Assembly (NCBI GenBank): GCA_009993605.1
Contig: JAACTB010000016.1
Coordinates: 22,699-86,698, forward strand
DNA: 64,000 bases
Direction of reading: 5' to 3'
Source: Erythrobacter sp.
GTDB lineage: Bacteria > Pseudomonadota > Alphaproteobacteria > Sphingomonadales > Sphingomonadaceae
How positions within the stretch are numbered: position 1 is the stretch's first letter; each line of letters starts with the position of its first letter. Under the pieces are notes generated by a model that had not been told where the DNA came from, did not search any database, and was given only the letters and a program-made list of their open reading frames with translations. The translations under genes and the position numbers were made by a program. Positions 34,354 through 43,153 of this stretch are shown here, piece after piece.

Positions 34354-36266
34354 GGTTTCGCCCCCTTGCCGTCCACGAAGATGCGATACCACAATTCCAC
34401 GCTCAACATGCGGAACAGTACCGGACCGTGATCGCGTCTGCCGCTGCGGTGATCTTCTATCAGCGCCTTCAAGCCCGCTTCGTCGAACAATCCGCGTTCC
34501 AGCGCCCTGTCGCTAAGCAGAAGATCGACCGGGCCGTTGCCGTCCAACGCCTTTTCGAACTGACGTCCTATCGGGGTCGTGAAGCCGAGCTTGGTCCGGT
34601 TGTCGATGATCCAGTCGGGAACGAGGCCACGCGCCGCTTCGCGCAGAAGGTATTTCCCTGTCCCGAGCCTGACCTTGAATTCCGATGGCAGCTTCCAGAC
34701 ATATTCGACCAAGCGGTAGTCGAGGAACGGCATCCGCGATTCCAGGCTATGCGCCATGGAAACCGCGTCGCCGTAATGGAGCAGGTTTACCAGCCCTCCG
34801 GCGTGCTGCCGTCGCAGGGCGCGCCTCAGAAACCCTCGTTCCGGCCGGTCTGCATAGGGCGCATAATCCGGCATATGGGGGGCATCGCGCAAATGGGGGC
34901 TGAGAGCCGCGCGAACACCCGATCGACGTTCGTTAAGGCGCGACAGGAACGGGAAGCGGTTGGCTGCCAGCCGCACCATCATCAAAAGGCTGAAGCCCAG
35001 CGTGAAGGTCCGGGAAAATTCGCGGATCGCGCGCCACGCGCTAAGCAGGCGACCCTTGCGAAGCTGATCGCCCACGCTCGCCCAGAAGACGGTCATGATA
35101 TAGCCGCCCATAAGCTCGTCCGCGCCTTGGCCTTCGAGGATCACGGTCAACTCGTCGGTGGCCTCTTCGAGCAGTTGCATCAGCGGCAAGACGGCGGGTG
35201 AGCTGTTGCCGCTGTCCATGTGCCAGACGATTTCCGCCACGCGCGAGACGAAATCTCCGTAATCGGTGTCGACGACCCGTGATTCGAGATTGGCCTCGCC
35301 AGCCAGGCGCACGGCCGACACGGATTCGTCGATGACCGCCGCGCCGCCTGCGTAGATATTCGTATCGAGCCTGAGATCGTCCTCCGGTCGAAACCGAGCC
35401 GTGTATGCGTAGTACCGGCGATCGTGGAGCGCATGCATCTGACAGGCGATCGTCGAGGAATCGAGGCCCGAGGACAGCGTCAGCCCAAGGGGAACGTCGC
35501 TGCGCATACGGATTCGCACGGCGTCTTCGAAGAGCCGCGCATACTCCGCTTTCGCGACTTCGAAACCGGGCGCCTGCTTCGGCGCGTCGGGATAGTCCCA
35601 GTATCGCTCGACTGAAATCTCTGCCCCGCGCACGACGAGGTTACACCCCTGGGGGAGACGACGCACCTTTTCGAACCAGGTGCGTTCGTGCTGCGCCCCA
35701 ACGGATGTGCGCACGAAATTGGCGATCGCGGTCAGGTCAGGCTCGATAAGCTCGGGACGATAACTTACGATGGCCTTGATCTCGGATGCGAAGATCAGCT
35801 GACCATCGTGGACGGCGTAATTGAAAGGTTTGACGCCAAATCGGTCGCGCGAGCAGAAGACCGAACCGTCCGTGCGGTCCAGGATCGCAAAGGCCCACAT
35901 CCCGTTGAACCGCGTGACGCAGTCCCGCCCCCAATAATGAAAGGCGGCGAGCACGACTTCCGTGTCGCCTTCGGTTCGGAACTGCGCGCCTAAAGCGAGT
36001 AGTTCTTCGCGCAGCTCCAGGTAATTGTAGATCTCGCCGTTGAAGACGAGGCTGTATCGATCCGCGTATTCGAAGGGCTGATCGTTGTCGCGCGAAAGAT
36101 CGATGATCGCTAGGCGGCGATGGCCCAGGATCGCTCGCGAACCGTAGCGTTTCACGCCCCAGGCATTCGGCCCGCGATGCTCCATGGTGTGGAGCGCCTG
36201 CGTGAACCGATCTTCAGCGAAGCCACCGCCTTCCTTCAGATCTACGATACCGAATATGCCGCACAT
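34350..36266 (-). CDS. Asparagine-synthase-like glutamine amidotransferase (WbpS/AsnB family)
   Basis: A 638-aa protein with an N-terminal Ntn glutaminase domain (nucleophile Cys2 in MCGIFGIVDL, HRRLAIIDLS, FNGEIYNYLELR) and a C-terminal ATP-dependent amide-forming domain (PP-loop LTLSSGLDSSTIACQ, EGQGADELMGGY). All key residues appear intact. In polysaccharide loci such proteins amidate the carboxyl group of uronic acids, as proposed for WbpS. Two uronic-acid dehydrogenase genes lie immediately upstream, which supports that role over cellular asparagine synthesis. Confidence 0.88.
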   Translation of the reverse strand: MCGIFGIVDLKEGGGFAEDRFTQALHTMEHRGPNAWGVKRYGSRAILGHRRLAIIDLSRDNDQPFEYADRYSLVFNGEIYNYLELREELLALGAQFRTEGDTEVVLAAFHYWGRDCVTRFNGMWAFAILDRTDGSVFCSRDRFGVKPFNYAVHDGQLIFASEIKAIVSYRPELIEPDLTAIANFVRTSVGAQHERTWFEKVRRLPQGCNLVVRGAEISVERYWDYPDAPKQAPGFEVAKAEYARLFEDAVRIRMRSDVPLGLTLSSGLDSSTIACQMHALHDRRYYAYTARFRPEDDLRLDTNIYAGGAAVIDESVSAVRLAGEANLESRVVDTDYGDFVSRVAEIVWHMDSGNSSPAVLPLMQLLEEATDELTVILEGQGADELMGGYIMTVFWASVGDQLRKGRLLSAWRAIREFSRTFTLGFSLLMMVRLAANRFPFLSRLNERRSGVRAALSPHLRDAPHMPDYAPYADRPERGFLRRALRRQHAGGLVNLLHYGDAVSMAHSLESRMPFLDYRLVEYVWKLPSEFKVRLGTGKYLLREAARGLVPDWIIDNRTKLGFTTPIGRQFEKALDGNGPVDLLLSDRALERGLFDEAGLKALIEDHRSGRRDHGPVLFRMLSVELWYRIFVDGKGAKP

Positions 36267-36275
36267 GATACCCGC

Positions 36276-37547
36276 CTATTCGCAGGTCTGGCGCCAGATG
36301 CCACGCATATCGAGAACGTGCCCCCGCGGACACGGCATTGCCTTAAACTCGCGGTGATCGACCAGCAGGAGATGGAGGTCGGCCTCGGCCGCATCTTCGG
36401 TATCGGTGAGACTGGCCCCTTCCAGTCCGGAGGGCAGCTCTTCGATATTGGGTTCGATGAGCTTGACCGTGCCGGTGTGCGAGCCCGCCAATTGTCGCGC
36501 GATTGCGAGCGAAGGGCTATCTCTCAGATCGTCGATATCCGGTTTGAAAGCCAAACCATAACACGCGAGCGTCAGGTTCTCTTGCGGCTGCCCGGTCTGT
36601 TCGCTCAGGCCGCGTAGCGCCTCCTCGACCTTTCGCATGACCCAGCCGGGCTTGTCGTCGTTGACGTTGCGCGCGGTCCTGATCAACCGCGCTTCTTCAG
36701 GTGCTGACGATACGATGAACCAGGGGTCGCAGGCGATACAGTGCCCGCCCACGCCCGGCCCGGGCTGGAGCACGTTCACGCGGGGGTGGCGATTGGCCAG
36801 TTCGATCAGTTCCCAGACATCGATGCCCAGTCTGTCGCAGATGATCGACAGTTCGTTGGCGAAAGCGATGTTGACGTCGCGAAAGCTGTTTTCCGTAAGC
36901 TTGCACATTTCCGCCACCCGCGGACTGCTTGCGCGAATGCACGTGCCCGTCACGAACCGGCCATACAAGCGGGCGGCACGTTCGGAACATCGCGCCGTCA
37001 TGCCGCCAATCACGCGGTCGTTCTCGATCAACTCCTGCATCACCTTGCCGGGCAAGACGCGTTCGGGGCAGTAGGCTATGTTGATATCGGCGTCATCGTC
37101 GGCATCTTGAGGGAAACTGAGGTCGGGCCGTTCCTCGGCCAGCCAACCGGCCATCTGTTCCGTCGCGCCCACGGGAGAGGTGGATTCCAGGATCACGATA
37201 TCGCCCGTCTTGAGCACCTTGGCGATCGAACGCGCCGCCTGTTCGACGAATCGCAGATCGGGTTCGTGATCCGGCCCCTTGAAGGGCGTCGGCACGGCGA
37301 TGAGAAACGCCTGCGATGCCTCCGGGGCGGTTGACGCGCGCAGGGCGCCGCTGCTCACCGTCTGCGAAACCACTTCGGCAAGCCCCGGCTCGACGATGTG
37401 GATCTCGCCGCGATTGACTGTCGCCACGACGTCTTCCTTGACGTCGACGCCGAGGACGCGAGCGCCGCGCGACGCCAGCATGGCTGCGGTCGGAAGGCCG
37501 ATATAACCGAGGCCGATCACGGCGATCTGTTCGGAATTCTCAGTCAT
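36276..37547 (-). CDS. wecC: UDP-N-acetyl-D-mannosamine dehydrogenase (WecC)
   Basis: A 423-aa NAD-dependent four-electron oxidase that makes UDP-ManNAcA from UDP-ManNAc. Seen: [18 protein letters not shown] at the N-terminus, VPTPFKG, ILESTSPVGATEQ, YCPERVLPG, KLTENSFRDVNIAFANEL, and the catalytic Cys in GVGGHCIACDPWF. The pattern separates it from Ugd and matches WecC. The partner epimerase wecB lies at 9254-10372 on the other strand. Confidence 0.92.
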   Translation of the reverse strand: MTENSEQIAVIGLGYIGLPTAAMLASRGARVLGVDVKEDVVATVNRGEIHIVEPGLAEVVSQTVSSGALRASTAPEASQAFLIAVPTPFKGPDHEPDLRFVEQAARSIAKVLKTGDIVILESTSPVGATEQMAGWLAEERPDLSFPQDADDDADINIAYCPERVLPGKVMQELIENDRVIGGMTARCSERAARLYGRFVTGTCIRASSPRVAEMCKLTENSFRDVNIAFANELSIICDRLGIDVWELIELANRHPRVNVLQPGPGVGGHCIACDPWFIVSSAPEEARLIRTARNVNDDKPGWVMRKVEEALRGLSEQTGQPQENLTLACYGLAFKPDIDDLRDSPSLAIARQLAGSHTGTVKLIEPNIEELPSGLEGASLTDTEDAAEADLHLLLVDHREFKAMPCPRGHVLDMRGIWRQTCE

Positions 37548-37571
37548 GACTAACGCTCGATACGGTTCCCA

Positions 37572-38882
37572 TCACAGCCGGAGATCGCTTTCGTCCGCCG
37601 CGAACAGATGTTTGAGATCATAAAGGACATGATTGTCCGCACCAAAAGCGCGGACGGCGTCCACGCCCATCGCACGAAATTCTTCGTGTGCCACGGCCAG
37701 GACGATTCCGTCATAGCGGCCCAGTTCGAGTTCGCTCACAAGCCCGAAGCCATATTCCTCGCGGCAGGTTTCGTCCGAGGCAACGGGATCGTAGACATCG
37801 ACGTCCAGGCCGAATTCCCGCATTTCACCCACGAGATCAGCCACCTTCGTATTGCGCAGATCGGGGCAGTTCTCCTTGAACGTCACCCCTAGAACCAGCA
37901 CGTTGGCTCCCTTGACGCGGATGTCGCGGTCTATGAGTGCCTTGACGAGTTGCTGGGCGGCATAGGCGGCCATGCCATCGTTGGTCCGGCGACCGGCGAG
38001 GATTATTTCGGGGCGGCAGCCGATCGCTTCCGCCTTGTAGGTCAGATAATACGGATCGACGCCGATGCAGTGTCCACCGACCAGGCCGGGGCGGAAGGCG
38101 AGGAAGTTCCACTTCGTCTCTGCGGCCTTCAACACTTCTTCGGTGTCGATGCCGAGGCGATTGAAGATCATCGCCAGCTCGTTGATCAGCGCGATGTTGA
38201 GGTCGCGCTGCGTGTTTTCGATGACCTTCGCGGCTTCGGCTACGCGAATTGAGGATGCGCGATGGGTGCCGGCACGAATGATCGAGGCGTAAAGGTCATC
38301 GACGAATTCGGCCGCCCCTTCATTCGATCCGGAGGTGATTTTTAGAATGTCCGGAAGCCGTCGGGCGCGATCGCCGGGATTGATGCGTTCGGGCGAATAG
38401 CCCGCGCTGAAATCGCGGTTGAACGCCAGGCCGGATGTCTGCTCGAGGATCGGTACGCAATGCTCTTCGGTCGCGCCTGGATAGACGGTCGATTCGTAGA
38501 TGACGACGTCGCCGCGCTTCAACACCGAGCCCACGGCTTTGGAGGCAGAAGTCAGCGGGGACAGATCCGGGCGTCTCTGATCGTCGAGGGGGGTCGGCAC
38601 GGTCACGATGAAGGTGCGGCAATCCTTCAACGCCTCGATATCGCAGGTGAACGACAGGCGCGGCTGAACCGCCGTCAGTTCGGCCTCCGTCAATTCCAGG
38701 GTCGTATCGATGCCGGCGGTCAATTGTTCGACGCGGCGCGGCGAGATGTCGAAACCCACGACATCCATGGAACATGCGAATTCGACCGCAAGGGGCAAGC
38801 CCACATAACCCAGGCCGATGACGGCGATCCGGGGTTCGGAGATGGGCGGCAGAGTGGGCGACATAGCGGCGGGAGCGTTCAT
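37572..38882 (-). CDS. UDP-N-acetyl-hexosamine 6-dehydrogenase (TviB/WbpA family)
   Basis: A 436-aa nucleotide-sugar dehydrogenase that oxidises C6 of UDP-GlcNAc or UDP-GalNAc. Seen: [77 protein letters not shown] and catalytic Cys in [17 protein letters not shown]. These motifs are typical of TviB/WbpA, distinct from the neighbouring WecC. It provides a second acidic sugar for the polymer. Substrate stereochemistry is inferred only. Confidence 0.9.
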   Translation of the reverse strand: MNAPAAMSPTLPPISEPRIAVIGLGYVGLPLAVEFACSMDVVGFDISPRRVEQLTAGIDTTLELTEAELTAVQPRLSFTCDIEALKDCRTFIVTVPTPLDDQRRPDLSPLTSASKAVGSVLKRGDVVIYESTVYPGATEEHCVPILEQTSGLAFNRDFSAGYSPERINPGDRARRLPDILKITSGSNEGAAEFVDDLYASIIRAGTHRASSIRVAEAAKVIENTQRDLNIALINELAMIFNRLGIDTEEVLKAAETKWNFLAFRPGLVGGHCIGVDPYYLTYKAEAIGCRPEIILAGRRTNDGMAAYAAQQLVKALIDRDIRVKGANVLVLGVTFKENCPDLRNTKVADLVGEMREFGLDVDVYDPVASDETCREEYGFGLVSELELGRYDGIVLAVAHEEFRAMGVDAVRAFGADNHVLYDLKHLFAADESDLRL

Positions 38883-38947
38883 GGGTGTCGTCTTATGCTG
38901 AAGCTTGAGAGATCGTGAAGCCGCCCGCTGGTTGGCAGAACTGAGGT

Positions 38948-40177
38948 TCAGAGCGCTTTCGATAATCGCAGATCACCGAGCAGAAGGTCGTTCGAGAGTT
39001 GGCTGTCCCCACCGTCGACGTCAAGGGCCAGCAGGACGGCTTGGCAGTTCGCGGGCACGGCGAAGGACAAGCGCAGTCCCGTCTCACCACCCTGTGTGGT
39101 GCGGCTTTGCGTGAAAGGAAGCGATTGCCCGGTCTCGCTTTGGCCGCCAAGGCAGCCGAGTGTCCATTCGGTGGCATCGAGAAGCTCGGACGCGCCGCCT
39201 TGCACTTTCGCCGAGAACACATAGCGGCCCGGATCGAGGAAGAGGATCTTGGACGCGGCCCTGCCGGCTCTTCCGGGGTTGGCGTAGATCGACATCACCG
39301 TGCCCCCCAGAGGCTGAGCGCCGTAACCGTCGACCTCGGCGAATTGCCAGAGCATGATGTTGCCGCGCCTATCCAGCCAATCGGCCCGAAGCTCGGGCGA
39401 CACGAGAATTTCGGGATCGCCGAGATCGAAGCGGATGAAGACGTTGCGCGCCAGGTCCAGCAGCCCCGCGCTCACCAGCCGCGATGTCAGCCCGTTGTAG
39501 ATTTCGTCACGCCTGGCGAATTGGCGGACGTTTTCGGACCGGATTATGTACTGATAGAGGATGCGGGGGTCCTCGGTCCTCTCCATCGCGAAGAGAAGGA
39601 AGTCGTCTAGCCATGGCGGATTGTCGGCCATGATCTCGCGAAAATCCGGCTCGATACCGGGGATCTCGATGGCGCGGGCAAGATTGGGAAAGAACAGATC
39701 CCACGATCTCTCGCTGGTCCTGAGCGCCGTATCGTAGGAGCGCAAAACCAGTCCTAGGTCATTGCTTTCGACGCCCTTGCGAATGAGCAGGGCTTGCGTT
39801 CCCAGATCTCGGCGAGAGACTTCGTTGGACAGTTCCACGAGGGCGAAATCGGGATCGCTCTCCAACGTGCCGGTTTTCGATATCGCAAGTAGGCGGAGAG
39901 CTCCGGGGTTGAGCGCCATTACGCGAAGGGAGTTGCGTAGCGGCTCAACTATTTCCGGAGCGCCGAGCTTGTTTTCCAGCGCCCTGCTAGCGACCACGGC
40001 TGCCATCTTCGGCGCGGCGATCGGTTCGTCTGCCTTCAGCATGACGGCGATTTGCGGTCGGAGGCTGCGGAAGGACATGACGGTCGCATGCCATGCGCTG
40101 GCGAACATGAGCACCAAAGCAACGGCAATTACGCTGAGCCGGAATGACCGGCGATTGGCGACAAGCTCCATCGACAT
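38948..40177 (-). CDS. Membrane-anchored protein of unknown function in polysaccharide cluster
   Basis: A 409-aa protein I do not recognise. Seen: one membrane segment at about residues 13-30, a helical middle region (about 50-235) with regularly spaced Leu/Ala, possibly TPR-like, and a C-terminal beta-rich part (about 245-409) with [30 protein letters not shown] and [18 protein letters not shown], resembling a jelly-roll carbohydrate-binding fold. Probably anchored in the inner membrane facing the periplasm. Placed between wzc and the dehydrogenases, 15 bases after wzc, so it may serve polymer assembly or export. Confidence 0.8.
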   Translation of the reverse strand: MSMELVANRRSFRLSVIAVALVLMFASAWHATVMSFRSLRPQIAVMLKADEPIAAPKMAAVVASRALENKLGAPEIVEPLRNSLRVMALNPGALRLLAISKTGTLESDPDFALVELSNEVSRRDLGTQALLIRKGVESNDLGLVLRSYDTALRTSERSWDLFFPNLARAIEIPGIEPDFREIMADNPPWLDDFLLFAMERTEDPRILYQYIIRSENVRQFARRDEIYNGLTSRLVSAGLLDLARNVFIRFDLGDPEILVSPELRADWLDRRGNIMLWQFAEVDGYGAQPLGGTVMSIYANPGRAGRAASKILFLDPGRYVFSAKVQGGASELLDATEWTLGCLGGQSETGQSLPFTQSRTTQGGETGLRLSFAVPANCQAVLLALDVDGGDSQLSNDLLLGDLRLSKAL

Positions 40178-40192
40178 TTTTCCGGCGCAGCC

Positions 40193-42391
40193 TTACCGAT
40201 CCGCGCGGACGTCTTCGTCCGCCGACGAACCGTATCCGTAGCCGTACCCGTATCCATACCCGTAGCCGGCCTGGCGCTGGTCGAGCTTCGTCAGCACTGC
40301 ACCGAGGATCTTTGCCCGGACATTGCGGAGGCGAGAAATGGCGGATTTGAGCCCGCGAAGCGCGACGCCTCCGGCTTCGATCACCATGATGGACCCTTCG
40401 ACGGAACGTGAGATCAAAGGCGCATCGGCCAGCCCGAGCAAGGGCGGCGCATCGATAACGATGTGATCGTATTCTTCCGAGAGCTGGGCGATAAGGACCG
40501 GTAGACGCTCGGAACTGAGAAGTTCGGCGGCATTGGGCGGCGTCGGCCCTGACGGCATGACGTGGATCGGCAATCGCGCCACGGAGGCGGTAAGGCCGCG
40601 CCAGTCGTCATCGCCCGCCAGATAATTGGCGAATCCCGTGTCGTTCGGGATTTCGACGAGGTCCGCGATCGAGGGCGAGCGCATATCGGCGTCGATCAGG
40701 AGCACCTTCTTGCCGGCCCTTCCCAATACGGATGCCAAAGCGTAGCTCGTCGTCGTCTTGCCCTCGGCTGGTCGGGAGCTTGTGACCATCATCGACCGCG
40801 GAAGGCCGTGAGACGAGGCGAAGGCCAGGTTCGTTCGGATGGACAGGAAGGCTTCGCTGATCTCGGACTTGACGTCCTCGACCTGATGGTAAGCCAGATC
40901 GGGATCCGTTTCAGGCACGCTGCCGAGAAGCGGAATACCCAGCGCCGGTTCCACCTTGCTGGGTTCGCGCAGGCCCTCGTCCATCTGTTCGAGGATGATG
41001 GCTGCGACGGCCGCGAGACCAAGGCCGAGCAAAAGCGCCAGCGCGAGGTTGATCGGGAGGCTGGGCGAGGACGGCCGCTGCGGGATGCGCGCACGGTCGA
41101 TGATCGAGATATTGCTCGCTTCGACGCCGGCGACGCCGATTTCCTTGTAACGCTGAAGCAGCGCTTCATAGAGCTGCCGGTTCGTATCGGCTTCGCGCTT
41201 GTAGATGTTATACTGAATGCTGTCGCGCTCCTGGTCCGACAGTTCTCCGCGCAGCGCGTTGACCTGCTGTTCCAGCTCCTGTTCGCGAGAGACGGCAGCC
41301 TGATAATTGCCGGACCGCGACTGGCGCACGCGCGCCTCTTCGCGCGCGATGCTCGAATCGATCGCATCGAGCTGGTTCTGGAGCGCCCGGATTTCCGGGT
41401 AGCCGGGCTCGAACTGAACGCTCAGGCGGCTGATGTCGGCGGCGATGATCGCACGCCGCTCACGCAGGTTGAGGAGAGTCGGATTGCGCAGGGCTTCCGC
41501 GGTGGAGTCGGAAATGCGAGCCTGGCTGGCAGCCTGGATACGCTCGTCCCGCGCCCGGTTGAGAGCTTCGTTCAGCTGCTCCAGCTCGGCAGAGACCAGC
41601 GTGCGGGCAGACGTCGTATTCCCGTCCGCATCGCGCGAGATGCTCAAGGTCACGATACCGCGCTCGGCCGCGTAATTGGCTGCCTGACGTTCGGATTCCT
41701 CCAATCGCTGGCGAAGCTCTTCGAGGCGGTTTTCAAGGAAGGTGCGCGCATCGGCCGTGGATGCGAAACGGCGGTCGGCGCTGGCGGCCCGGAATTGTTC
41801 GACCCAGGCATTGGCGATCTCGGCTGACAGGACGGGATCCGCGCTGGTATAGCCTACATCGACCAGGGCCGAACCGCGCACCGGAACCACCTGAAGGTTT
41901 TCCAAAAGAAGATCGACGGCGCGGCGTTGTTGCAATTCGACCATTTCGCGTACGTCCGGCCCATCTGCCGAACCCGCGATGGATTCGTCGGCCAATCCGT
42001 GGGAGGCGATGAAGCGCTCGTCATCGGCCAGGCGCAGCACCCGCGCGACGCGCTCTGCCAGAGAACGCGCTTCCAGAAGGGAATATTGCGTCTGGAAGAA
42101 TTCCTGGTCTTGCCCCGCGACTTCCGGTTCCAATCCTTCGACCTGCGTGACGTTCTTCAGCGTCCGGCTAATTTCGATCCGCGCTTCGGCGGTGTAGAGC
42201 GGGGTCGCGAGCAGAGTGAGGATAAGGCTCGCGACCAGGGACGCGACGACGATACCCAAAAGCACCCATTTCCAGCGCTGGGCGGTGTTCCACAGTTGCA
42301 GGACGAAAGGCGGCGCACCGGAAAACACCGAAGCGTTCTCGGTCTCGGATTCGAACTGCTCGTCCGCGACGGGCTCCATGGACCTGTCCAT
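40193..42391 (-). CDS. wzc: Polysaccharide co-polymerase with tyrosine autokinase (Wzc/GumC-ExoP family)
   Basis: A 732-aa inner-membrane protein that controls chain length and links to the Wza pore. Seen: first membrane helix near 35-60, a periplasmic Wzz domain with long coiled coils (about 180-400), second helix near 435-455, and a cytoplasmic BY-kinase with Walker A RPAEGKTTTSYALA, LLIDADMRSPS and HIVIDAPPLLGLAD. The C-terminus is a tyrosine cluster with six Gly-Tyr repeats, the expected autophosphorylation tail. 18 bases after wza. Confidence 0.92.
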   Translation of the reverse strand: MDRSMEPVADEQFESETENASVFSGAPPFVLQLWNTAQRWKWVLLGIVVASLVASLILTLLATPLYTAEARIEISRTLKNVTQVEGLEPEVAGQDQEFFQTQYSLLEARSLAERVARVLRLADDERFIASHGLADESIAGSADGPDVREMVELQQRRAVDLLLENLQVVPVRGSALVDVGYTSADPVLSAEIANAWVEQFRAASADRRFASTADARTFLENRLEELRQRLEESERQAANYAAERGIVTLSISRDADGNTTSARTLVSAELEQLNEALNRARDERIQAASQARISDSTAEALRNPTLLNLRERRAIIAADISRLSVQFEPGYPEIRALQNQLDAIDSSIAREEARVRQSRSGNYQAAVSREQELEQQVNALRGELSDQERDSIQYNIYKREADTNRQLYEALLQRYKEIGVAGVEASNISIIDRARIPQRPSSPSLPINLALALLLGLGLAAVAAIILEQMDEGLREPSKVEPALGIPLLGSVPETDPDLAYHQVEDVKSEISEAFLSIRTNLAFASSHGLPRSMMVTSSRPAEGKTTTSYALASVLGRAGKKVLLIDADMRSPSIADLVEIPNDTGFANYLAGDDDWRGLTASVARLPIHVMPSGPTPPNAAELLSSERLPVLIAQLSEEYDHIVIDAPPLLGLADAPLISRSVEGSIMVIEAGGVALRGLKSAISRLRNVRAKILGAVLTKLDQRQAGYGYGYGYGYGYGSSADEDVRADR
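40229..40267 (-). repeat. (Gly-Tyr)6-Gly coding repeat at Wzc C-terminus
   Basis: Thirteen codons near residues 709-721 of Wzc encode Gly and Tyr in strict alternation. The codons vary (TAC/TAT and GGG/GGA/GGC/GGT), so the repeat is kept at the protein level and is not a fresh slippage product. It corresponds to the tyrosine-rich tail phosphorylated in bacterial tyrosine kinases. Confidence 0.85.
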
Positions 42392-42409
42392 AATCGTAAC
42401 TGTCTCGGT

Positions 42410-43153
42410 TTAGCTGTTTTGCAGCAGGAGGATGAGCGGCGAGCTCAAGAGAGGGGCAAGTTGCAGGAAGTCACGGAACATGCGGCGCTGAGGCGAATCT
42501 CCGACGACGATCACGTCGTTTGCGAATATTTCCGGGTCGGGGTAATTGCCCCGCCGGATCGCTTCGAGATTGTAGATGCCGGCGTAGCGCTGGCCGGCGA
42601 CCTCGCGGAAGACCACGACGTCTTCCAGCTTCGCAAACTCTGTCGTACTGCCCGCAAGCGCAACCGCCCGGAGCAAGGACATCTTGCCGACCACGGGGAA
42701 CGAGCCGGGTTTCGCGACCTGCCCGTCGACGGTTACGACCCGATTGATCGTTTCCTTCAGATTGACCGTCACCTGCGGGTCGCGCACGTAAGCGGCCGAG
42801 AGGCGCTCGGAAAGCACGGCTTCGATTTCCGAAAGCGTCATGCCCGCCGCTTCGATCGATCCGGCCAGGGGGAAGGAAACCCGCCCGCTCGAATCCACCT
42901 GCACTTCGCGTTCGGCCAGATCGTCGATTCCGAAGACACCGATCGTCAGTCGATCGAACGGGCCGACCAGATAAGGCCGATAGTCTCCGATGGCATCGAC
43001 GCGTCCGGGCACGGGCAGCTCGGTTCCAGCCTCGACGGCCAGCCCGGGGGCACCGCCGAACGGCGGCGTTGTCGCACAGCCGGAGAGTCCCGCAGCGAAG
43101 GCTATGGCCGCAACTGGTTTCCAGCGGGCCAGAATCATTGTGCCAAGTTTCAT
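42410..43153 (-). CDS. wza: Polysaccharide export outer-membrane protein (Wza family)
   Basis: A 247-aa lipoprotein-like exporter. Seen: signal peptide ending in the lipobox-like LSGCATT (Cys near residue 26), the polysaccharide export domain with YLVGPFDRLTIGVFGIDDLAE, and SLBB-type soluble-ligand beta-grasp segments (VTVDGQVAKPGSFPV). Forms the periplasm-spanning channel with Wzc. It is shorter than E. coli Wza, as is common in alphaproteobacteria. Shares 4 bases with the gene upstream. Confidence 0.92.
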   Translation of the reverse strand: MKLGTMILARWKPVAAIAFAAGLSGCATTPPFGGAPGLAVEAGTELPVPGRVDAIGDYRPYLVGPFDRLTIGVFGIDDLAEREVQVDSSGRVSFPLAGSIEAAGMTLSEIEAVLSERLSAAYVRDPQVTVNLKETINRVVTVDGQVAKPGSFPVVGKMSLLRAVALAGSTTEFAKLEDVVVFREVAGQRYAGIYNLEAIRRGNYPDPEIFANDVIVVGDSPQRRMFRDFLQLAPLLSSPLILLLQNS

